Positions 1 through 4,760 of a stretch of DNA of 5,454 nucleotides are shown here, piece after piece. The stretch is taken from positions 1-5,454 of the forward strand of contig JAHJQH010000019.1 of assembly GCA_018819375.1 (NCBI GenBank), in the 5' to 3' direction. The DNA comes from Nanobdellota archaeon (lineage in GTDB: Archaea; Nanobdellota; Nanobdellia; SCGC-AAA011-G17; GW2011-AR20). The notes beneath the pieces were generated by a model. The model was given only the letters and a program-made list of their open reading frames with translations. It was not told where the DNA came from and searched no databases. Both the position numbers and the translations under genes were made by a program. Within the stretch, counting starts at the first letter, position 1. Each line of letters opens with the position of its first letter.

Positions 1-1
1 G

Positions 2-85
2 GATAAAAGGAAAATTAATGGGGCAATGATGAAGGTGTTATTCAAGAAAGTAAAAAATAATCCAATCGAACCGAGGTTGGAATGA
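2..85 (+). CDS. 3' end of an unidentified upstream gene (partial)
   Basis: A reading frame open from the left edge encodes about 27 residues, ending ...KNNPIEPRLE, and stops at TGA 83-85. The tail is basic and hydrophilic (KVLFKKVKNN) and too short to assign to a family. The stop codon lies inside the first bases of the boundary repeat and overlaps ATG 82-84 in the ATGA arrangement, so the repeat itself supplies the stop. It is therefore possible that this gene originally ended elsewhere and was re-terminated when the repeat arrived. That it is coding rests only on the open frame and on the same-strand, tightly packed neighbours. Confidence 0.45.
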   Translation, partial: DKRKINGAMMKVLFKKVKNNPIEPRLE

Positions 86-141
86 AACCTTCAATGAGCA
101 CGCAAGAGAATGAAGGTCCATTTTTAGGAAGAAAAATGAAA
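81..141 (+). repeat. Boundary repeat, copy 1 (61 bases, carries RBS-like site and start codon)
   Basis: This stretch matches 3502-3562 at 59 of 61 positions (differences: 92 C versus 3513 T, and 107 A versus 3528 C). Its right-hand 31 bases (111-141) are identical in all three copies in the window. Features in order are: an ATG at 82, the arm ACCTTCA (87-93), a 17-base loop, the complementary arm TGAAGGT (111-117), then CATTTTT (119-125), AGGAAG (126-131) and AAAAATG (132-138). The last ATG (136) is where homology to the aminotransferase family begins. The element sits exactly at the gene junction. I do not recognise it as a known repeat family. Confidence 0.9.
119..138 (+). promoter_or_regulatory. 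Translation-start hairpin in repeat copy 1
   Basis: CATTTTT (119-125) and AAAAATG (132-138) form a perfect 7-pair inverted repeat around the 6-base loop AGGAAG (126-131). The loop is a Shine-Dalgarno-like sequence 4 bases before ATG 136-138, and the start codon itself is in the 3' arm. As RNA, this would expose the ribosome binding sequence while masking the start codon. The stem is A/U-rich and probably weak. The regulatory role is inferred from geometry only. Confidence 0.45.
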
Positions 142-1242
142 GTGAACCTATTCCATCCATTAATACCAGAATCAGCTATAGGGCCAGTTAATGAAATCTT
201 AAGAAGTAAATGGATAGGACAAGGTTCAAATATCGCAGAATTTGAAAAAAGATTTTCTGAAAAATTCAAGACCTACAATCCTGTCGCAGTTATCACAGGA
301 ACAGCCGCAATACACTTGTCTTTGGTGTTAGCAGGTATTGGACCCGGAGACGAGGTAATAACAACCCCCCTAACCTGCCCAGCAACAAACCACCCCATAT
401 TGTATCAATTCGCAAGACCAGTATTTGCAGACATACAATATGAAACAGGGAATATGGACCCCGAGGATGTTGAAAGAAAAATCACACCAAAAACCAAGGC
501 AATAATGTGTGTTGATTATGGGGGCCGTCCATGTGACTTAGACGAAATAAAGGAAATAGCATTAAGACATAATCTTCAGGTAATAGAAGATTCTGCACAA
601 GCATTAGGAGCAGAGTACAAAGGAACCCCAATAGGAAGAATAGCAGATTACACATGTTTTTCTTTTCAGGCATTAAAGATAATCACAACAATAGAAGGGG
701 GGATGCTTTGTGTAAAAGACCCAGAAAAATACAAGGAAGCCATAAGACGAAGATGGTATGGCGTAGACAGGGAAGCTCCAAAAAATCCCTTATTCGGAAA
801 TTTTGACTATGATGCCACTGAAATTGGTTATAAGTATAATATGAATAATGTGGCAGCGACGGTAGGGTTAGAACAACTAAAAAGTTTTGATTCTTTGTTT
901 AGCAGAAAGCAAGAGATAGCAAAAAGATACAATGAAGAATTAGGAGGTGTCTCCGGGATTACTTTATTCAAACAAGAAAAACACAAGAAAAACACATACT
1001 ATCTCTTCCCAATGCATATAAGGAACAGAGATAAAGTCGCAGGAAAATTAATGCAAAAAGGGATTGAGGTCTCAGTAGGTCATACAAGAAATGACAAATT
1101 AAGTGTATTCGGAGGTAAATTTTTAAACTTACCAAACCTAACAAGGTTCTCCGAGAGCGTGATATGCACCCCCATACACAACAAGTTAACTGATGAAGAA
1201 GTAAGTTATGTGATAAAATCACTAAAAGAAGCAGTAAAGTAA
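136..1242 (+). CDS. DegT/DnrJ/EryC1/StrS family PLP-dependent sugar aminotransferase
   Basis: The predicted enzyme transfers an amino group, usually from glutamate, to a keto-sugar nucleotide, giving an amino sugar for surface glycans; it would be cytoplasmic. Numbered from the upstream ATG 82 (386 residues), the family landmarks are GTAAIHL (73-79), GPGDEVITTPLT (87-98), EDSAQALGA with the pyridine-nitrogen Asp170, FSFQALK with the probable PLP-binding Lys199, EGGML (205-209), GYKYNMNNVAATVGLEQL (249-266) and the C-terminal TPIHNKLTDEEV. The last pattern resembles perosamine-type sugar aminotransferases, but the substrate cannot be fixed. Start 136 is preferred because family proteins begin like MKVNLFHPLIP. 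The 18 residues before it (MKPSMSTQENEGPFLGRK) are exactly the boundary repeat. Start 82 is possible, as GAGG lies at 73-76. From 136 the protein is 368 residues, normal for the family. Confidence 0.9.
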   Translation: MKVNLFHPLIPESAIGPVNEILRSKWIGQGSNIAEFEKRFSEKFKTYNPVAVITGTAAIHLSLVLAGIGPGDEVITTPLTCPATNHPILYQFARPVFADIQYETGNMDPEDVERKITPKTKAIMCVDYGGRPCDLDEIKEIALRHNLQVIEDSAQALGAEYKGTPIGRIADYTCFSFQALKIITTIEGGMLCVKDPEKYKEAIRRRWYGVDREAPKNPLFGNFDYDATEIGYKYNMNNVAATVGLEQLKSFDSLFSRKQEIAKRYNEELGGVSGITLFKQEKHKKNTYYLFPMHIRNRDKVAGKLMQKGIEVSVGHTRNDKLSVFGGKFLNLPNLTRFSESVICTPIHNKLTDEEVSYVIKSLKEAVK

Positions 1243-1297
1243 AACCTTAGTAAAAAAGTATTCACAAGGCAAGATTTGTATTCGAAGAAAAATGAAA
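1242..1297 (+). repeat. Possible decayed copy of the boundary repeat at the next gene junction
   Basis: Between the aminotransferase stop (1240-1242) and the radical SAM start (1292), the sequence begins AAACCTT (1242-1248) and ends GAAGAAAAATGAAA (1284-1297). The same two strings occur in copies 1 and 2 with starts 43 bases apart, against 42 here. The middle does not match convincingly and the CATTTTT arm is missing. This could be an eroded relative or simply an A-rich start context. The other bases of this 49-base gap show nothing further. Confidence 0.3.
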
Positions 1298-2332
1298 GAT
1301 GAAAACAGTATATTCACAGGGGATAAGATTCTTAAGCACTTAGAAAGAGTAGCAGAATGGCAAAAAACAGGAGATGCAAAACCCATAAATTGGACATTAA
1401 GTTTGACAAATCGGTGTAATGGTAATTGTCCAAACTGTTATGGTTGGGTTGGACCTGATGGAAAAAAAGATATGAGCACAATTCCATTCAAGAAAGTAAA
1501 GGATATAATAAACCAAATCGCCAAATTAGGGGGGAGGGCGATATTAGTAACAGGTGGAGGGGAGCCAACATTGCATCCAGAATGTATGAAAATCATCAAA
1601 TACATCAAATCCAAGGGGATGGACGTTTCTCTTGCCACAAATGGTTTATTACTTCATAAGTTAGATCTCAAGACCTTGTTAGATAATGCAACTTGGTGCA
1701 GGATTAGTTTGGATGCAGGAACACCAGAAATGTACAAGAAAACACACGGGTTAAGTGAAGATAAATTCAATCAGGTAATAGAAAACATAAGACTACTCAC
1801 TAAAAAGAAAAAAGAATTAGGTTCCCGCTGCACAGTGGGAGTAGGATATTTAACAGGAGAGGAAACATTAAGGGGGATGGAAGATTATGCAAGGTTATCT
1901 AGTCAGTTGGAAGTGGATTACGCAACATTTAGGCCCTTTCATTGGGACACAACCCCCATAGACAAGCAATTAAAAAAAGCTGAAAAATATGAAACCAAAG
2001 AATTCAGGATATTAAGTTCCAAGCAGAAATATGAGTTTACAAAAGAAAGAAAGATGAAAAAGCCTTATACTCAATGTTTATGCCATTATTTTTTCGGGGA
2101 GATTAGTGCTAACGGGGGAGTATACCTATGTTATCATCTGTCAGGAAGCCCAGGACATTGTTTTGGTAATTTGTATGAAAAAAGCTTGAAACAAATATGG
2201 AATTCCAAGGAGAGAAAACAAGCAATTAGGAATCTGAACATAAAAGAATGCGCTCCTTTTTGTAGGGGAGATGCAATCAACAGGATAATGTGGGAAATTT
2301 CAAGACCAAGAGATCATGTTAATTTTATCTGA
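1292..2332 (+). CDS. Radical SAM enzyme with SPASM-like C-terminal cysteine region
   Basis: The protein has 346 residues. The radical SAM 4Fe-4S motif CNGNCPNC (Cys42, Cys46, Cys49; CX3CX2C) follows a typical first strand (WTLSLTNR). The SAM-contacting GGE motif is at 89-91 in VTGGGEPTLHP. ATNG and a RISLDA segment continue the barrel pattern of the MoaA/PqqE-like group. The C-terminus has Cys262, 264, 280, 290, 320 and 324, with GGVYLC and GNLYEKSLKQIW between them, as in SPASM/twitch domains that hold an extra iron-sulfur cluster. Such enzymes start radical chemistry on a peptide, sugar or cofactor precursor. The substrate here is unknown, and no small precursor-peptide gene is visible next to it. 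It lies 49 bases after the aminotransferase, probably in the same transcript. Its start is preceded by GAAG then AAAA, a weaker version of the repeat's start signal. Confidence 0.88.
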   Translation: MKDENSIFTGDKILKHLERVAEWQKTGDAKPINWTLSLTNRCNGNCPNCYGWVGPDGKKDMSTIPFKKVKDIINQIAKLGGRAILVTGGGEPTLHPECMKIIKYIKSKGMDVSLATNGLLLHKLDLKTLLDNATWCRISLDAGTPEMYKKTHGLSEDKFNQVIENIRLLTKKKKELGSRCTVGVGYLTGEETLRGMEDYARLSSQLEVDYATFRPFHWDTTPIDKQLKKAEKYETKEFRILSSKQKYEFTKERKMKKPYTQCLCHYFFGEISANGGVYLCYHLSGSPGHCFGNLYEKSLKQIWNSKERKQAIRNLNIKECAPFCRGDAINRIMWEISRPRDHVNFI

Positions 2333-2353
2333 GGATATCTAAAAAAGGGCATA

Positions 2354-2407
2354 CAAAGTTTTTTAAATATTTTGTAAGGTGTCAAATTAAGGGTAATTTT
2401 TTATATA
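2354..2407 (+). promoter_or_regulatory. Candidate archaeal-type promoter region before the GT9 gene
   Basis: The 95-base gap 2333-2427 is the longest non-coding stretch here. It contains TTTAAATA (2362-2369), preceded by the A-rich, BRE-like ACAAAG (2354-2359), and TTTATATA (2400-2407). With the usual archaeal spacing of about 25 bases, the first box would start transcripts near 2393, upstream of the ribosome binding site. The second would start near the ATG and give a leaderless message. The first therefore fits better with the strong Shine-Dalgarno sequence. The T-runs could also end transcription of the upstream genes. No convincing bacterial -35/-10 pair was seen. Confidence 0.35.
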
Positions 2408-2415
2408 CTAAAAAA

Positions 2416-2421
2416 GGAGGT
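2416..2421 (+). promoter_or_regulatory. Strong Shine-Dalgarno sequence GGAGGT for the GT9 gene
   Basis: GGAGGT lies 6 bases before ATG 2428-2430, close to ideal anti-Shine-Dalgarno pairing and spacing. It fixes the start of the GT9 gene. It is also much stronger than the AGGAAG carried by the boundary repeats, so this gene appears to use a conventional start signal unlike its neighbours. Confidence 0.75.
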
Positions 2422-2427
2422 TCTAAG

Positions 2428-3501
2428 ATGAAAATACTCATAATTGCTTTATCAGGAATAGGGAACATTATCTTGTCAACGCCTTTAATCAAAAAACTAA
2501 AAGAAAACCTGAAAGATGTAGAGATAGATTTTGTGGTTAGGTCAAAAGTATTTGGAGAGCCGATAAAAGATTCAAAGTATGTAAACAAAGTGGTAGTATT
2601 TCCTTATGACCCTTACAATAAAAACATCAAAAGCCTGTTTATGGGAGTAAAAGAGATTATGAAACTAAGAAGGCAAAAGTATGATTATTCCATTACCACT
2701 TTTCCATCCAACCAAAGGATGTATAATCTCTTCTCCTTTTTGGTTGGTGCAAAGAAAAGGATAACTCACAAATATCAGATAGGGGGCATAAGAACCTTGA
2801 GTTTCTTGCAGAACATAAGAATTCCCGCAAAAGAAGAGTTTAGTGATCCAGAAAACAACCTGAATCTATTAAAGTCATTAAATATAAAATGGGACAAAAA
2901 AGACCTGGAAAAATGTTTCTTTCACATAAACAAGAAAAACAGGATATTTGCTGGAGAATTCATAAAGGAACATAAACTTCAGAAATATAAGTTAATTGGA
3001 ATTCATCCAGGAACCAGCAAGAGAGGTGCTTGGAGAAGATGGCCTGTAAAATACTTCGTAAGGTTGATTAAAGATTTAAAAGAAAATAAGAAGATAGGGA
3101 TAATCATATTTTCAGGCCCTGATGAAGAAAAAACAATACAAGAAATAAGGGAAAATGTTAACTCTGAAAGAATATTCTTCATAAAAGATAGGGAATTAAA
3201 AAACATAGCTGCACTAATAAAAAAGTGCGATGTTTTCCTTAGTACTGATTCAGCATTGGGCCACATTTCTGGGGTGTTCAACATAAACACCATTGTTCTA
3301 TTTGGACCTGCAAATTCAAAAAGGACATCTCCTTTAGGAAAAAAAGTAAAAATAATCTACAAAGATGTAAAGTGCAATCCTTGTTTGGGATATCCCTTCA
3401 AAAGCTTAAAGGCAGATTACTTAAAATGCAAAAATTACAAGAAATGCTTAAGGCAGATAAAACCAGAAGATGTATTAGAAGAGATAAGGAAGGTTCTATG
3501 A
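2428..3501 (+). CDS. Glycosyltransferase family 9 (heptosyltransferase-like)
   Basis: The protein has 357 residues, a normal GT9 length with two Rossmann-like (GT-B) halves. The N-terminus MKILIIALSGIGNIILSTPLIKKL is the family signature, with the flexible Gly-rich acceptor loop. The second half shows IGIHPGTS (191-197) followed by RRWPVKYF, FSGPDEE (228-234), LSTDSALGH with Asp274 and His279 (271-279), and LFGP (291-294), which form the nucleotide-sugar site. A late Cys set (316, 319, 334, 340; CNPC...C...C) followed by I-P-E-D-V is common in the family. GT9 enzymes add heptose or related sugars to lipid-linked or core glycans at the inner membrane face. In an archaeon the sugar is probably not LPS heptose. 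The TGA stop at 3499-3501 is immediately followed by boundary repeat copy 2. Confidence 0.88.
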   Translation: MKILIIALSGIGNIILSTPLIKKLKENLKDVEIDFVVRSKVFGEPIKDSKYVNKVVVFPYDPYNKNIKSLFMGVKEIMKLRRQKYDYSITTFPSNQRMYNLFSFLVGAKKRITHKYQIGGIRTLSFLQNIRIPAKEEFSDPENNLNLLKSLNIKWDKKDLEKCFFHINKKNRIFAGEFIKEHKLQKYKLIGIHPGTSKRGAWRRWPVKYFVRLIKDLKENKKIGIIIFSGPDEEKTIQEIRENVNSERIFFIKDRELKNIAALIKKCDVFLSTDSALGHISGVFNINTIVLFGPANSKRTSPLGKKVKIIYKDVKCNPCLGYPFKSLKADYLKCKNYKKCLRQIKPEDVLEEIRKVL

Positions 3502-3562
3502 AATGAAACCTTTAATGAGCACGCAAGCGAATGAAGGTCCATTTTTAGGAAGAAAAATGAAA
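3502..3562 (+). repeat. Boundary repeat, copy 2
   Basis: This is a 61-base direct repeat of 81-141 with 2 mismatches, beginning on the base after the GT9 stop codon. It contains ATG 3503, the arms ACCTTTA (3508-3514) and TGAAGGT (3532-3538), and the start hairpin CATTTTT (3540-3546) / AGGAAG (3547-3552) / AAAAATG (3553-3559). Unlike copy 1, it continues into ACCTT (3562-3566), which can pair with AAGGT (3534-3538) and lengthen the start hairpin. Confidence 0.9.
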
Positions 3563-3598
3563 CCTTTCACAAATCGAGCGAAGCGAGATTTTGAAGGT
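3562..3598 (+). repeat. Palindromic spacer between tandem repeat cores
   Basis: This inverted repeat has ACCTT (3562-3566) pairing with AAGGT (3594-3598), and CAAATC (3570-3575) pairing with GATTTTG (3587-3593, one bulged T). The loop between 3576 and 3586 is GAGCGAAGCGA. Including the next base, GAGCGAAGCGAG (3576-3587) reads the same in mirror order. It takes the place of the 17-base ATGAGCACGCAAG-type spacer seen in the 61-base copies, so the element has a constant core and exchangeable spacers. Confidence 0.65.
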
Positions 3599-3628
3599 CC
3601 ATTTTTAGGAAGAAAAATGAAACCTTCA
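3592..3628 (+). repeat. Boundary repeat core, copy 3, with complete start hairpin
   Basis: Positions 3592-3622 are identical to 111-141 and 3532-3562. CATTTTT (3600-3606), AGGAAG (3607-3612) and AAAAATG (3613-3619) form the start hairpin. In this copy TGAAGGT (3592-3598) and ACCTTCA (3622-3628) extend it by 7 more pairs across a 1x2 internal loop, making this the most stable version in the window. The core repeats 60 bases after copy 2, so all ATGs (3503, 3557, 3617) share one frame. Confidence 0.88.
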
Positions 3629-4759
3629 AAAGAAAAGAATAAGGATAAAAAAACAATCTTGTTTGTTGCAGTTCCTTTAAGCAACCCGATAGATAAAGCA
3701 AGTAAAAATGCGATAATGAATATACTTTCAAAATCTTCACAAAGGTTCATAATACTCTGTACCAAGGAGTTTAGGTTACCCTCCAATATAAATCCAAAAA
3801 ACATAATCCTCAAGAGGATTTATGATAAAAAAAAGAACCCAATGAGTTTAAAACAAAAAATAAGATTATTCTTCTGGATTCTAACAACCAAGGAAAAAGT
3901 TGACGTAATTCATTATGTCTTTGAACCATCAATAACAACAGGGTTAATTTTTAGGGCAATATCAAGAATAAAAAAGAAAAAAACAATTCAATCTATCCAG
4001 AATTATCAAAAAAAGAGCATTTTTAATAAAATAAAATATTTTGGGGATAAGATAATAGTAAGTTCTGATTTGATGTACAACGCTCTAAGGGGGTCCAATT
4101 TAAAAAGGTCCGTAATAATAAAAATGAATCCCGCAGTTGATTGTGGATTCTTCTCTCCACAAAAAAAGGATAGTTCCTTAGTAAAAAAATTAAACTTAAA
4201 AAATAAAAAAGTAATTTTTTATGGAGGAAACTACCAGCACAGTTTAGGCTATAAAACATTAAGATTAGCTGTCCCAAAAATACTCAAAAGAGAACCCAAT
4301 GCAAGATTAATAATGGCTTGTAGAATTCTCTACCCAAAAGAAAGGAGATTAGAAAAGGAATTTAAGGATGCTATGAAAAAAAGAGGGGTAAAAGAACAAA
4401 TTATTTTCTTGAACACAATATCTAACCTAAAAGAAATGATATCCATTTCCGACATAACTTTATATCCTTCAATAAAACCTAGAAACAAGTCAGATTACCC
4501 TTTGGTCTTACTCGAAGCAATGGCAATGGGGAAACCAATAATAATCTCGGATATCCCGCCATTAAACGAGATTCTCAGGGACGGGGGGGGTTTAAGAATA
4601 AAACCAAAAAACCCTGGAGAACTAATAGAAAAAACTTTAATGTTATTAAAAGACGAGAATCTTGCACAAAAACTGTCCAAGGAAGCAAGAATAAATATTT
4701 TAAGGAATCATGATATAAAAAAAGTCTATGAGAACATCGATTCCATTTATATAAAATAA
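3617..4759 (+). CDS. GT4-type glycosyltransferase (glycosyl transferases group 1)
   Basis: The predicted GT-B retaining glycosyltransferase would add a sugar from a nucleotide donor to a growing surface glycan in the cytoplasm. Numbering is from ATG 3503 (418 residues). It shows an N-terminal strand TILFVAVPL (51-59), a linker strand VIFYGGNY (237-244), and the diagnostic C-terminal block DYPLVLLEAMAMGKPIIISDIPPLNEIL (331-358) followed by GGGLRIKPKNPGEL. In the EX7E motif Glu338 is present, but the usual first Glu is Ser330 (Asp331 is adjacent). The first 38 residues come entirely from repeat copies 2 and 3, so ATG 3617 is preferred (380 residues, normal length). AGGAAG lies 4 bases before it. 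Starts 3503 and 3557 remain possible. An eight-G run (4583-4590) lies inside the gene. The stop is one base before the next gene, indicating co-translation. Confidence 0.85.
   Translation: MKPSKEKNKDKKTILFVAVPLSNPIDKASKNAIMNILSKSSQRFIILCTKEFRLPSNINPKNIILKRIYDKKKNPMSLKQKIRLFFWILTTKEKVDVIHYVFEPSITTGLIFRAISRIKKKKTIQSIQNYQKKSIFNKIKYFGDKIIVSSDLMYNALRGSNLKRSVIIKMNPAVDCGFFSPQKKDSSLVKKLNLKNKKVIFYGGNYQHSLGYKTLRLAVPKILKREPNARLIMACRILYPKERRLEKEFKDAMKKRGVKEQIIFLNTISNLKEMISISDITLYPSIKPRNKSDYPLVLLEAMAMGKPIIISDIPPLNEILRDGGGLRIKPKNPGELIEKTLMLLKDENLAQKLSKEARINILRNHDIKKVYENIDSIYIK
4583..4590 (+). other. Eight-G homopolymer inside the GT4 gene
   Basis: Eight consecutive G encode part of RDGGGLRI (residues 359-366, numbered from 3503). 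Loss of one G would create an immediate TAA after GGG-GGG-GTT and remove about 55 C-terminal residues. Gain of one G would also shift the frame. Such tracts are prone to slippage in replication and to sequencing error. Confidence 0.8.
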
Positions 4760-4760
4760 G

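Noticed and set aside
40..54. 15-base match between 40-54 and 1486-1500 (ATTCAAGAAAGTAAA)
   Set aside because: Both lie inside coding sequence, the match does not extend, and the composition (A-rich, Lys/Phe codons) makes chance plausible.
62..80. CCAA...TTGG inverted repeat before copy 1
   Set aside because: It has only four pairs around an 11-base loop and lies within the end of an open frame. It is too weak to call a terminator or operator.
2381..2409. Bacterial -35/-10 pair (GTCAAA, 17 bases, TATACT)
   Set aside because: The -35 matches the consensus poorly, and the resulting start point would disrupt the strong Shine-Dalgarno sequence at 2416-2421.
3502..3628. CRISPR-like array (core, spacer, core)
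   Set aside because: Only two cores lie in tandem, the 61-base copies at distant loci share the same spacer, the elements lie at gene starts, and no cas gene is present.
3496..3813. Minus-strand reading frame of 105 codons containing repeated FIFLPKNGPS
   Set aside because: It is the antisense shadow of the repeat and GT4 gene, with no family resemblance. The other minus-strand frames in the window (for example 42-269, 482-673 and 3003-3293) are likewise shadows of real + strand genes.
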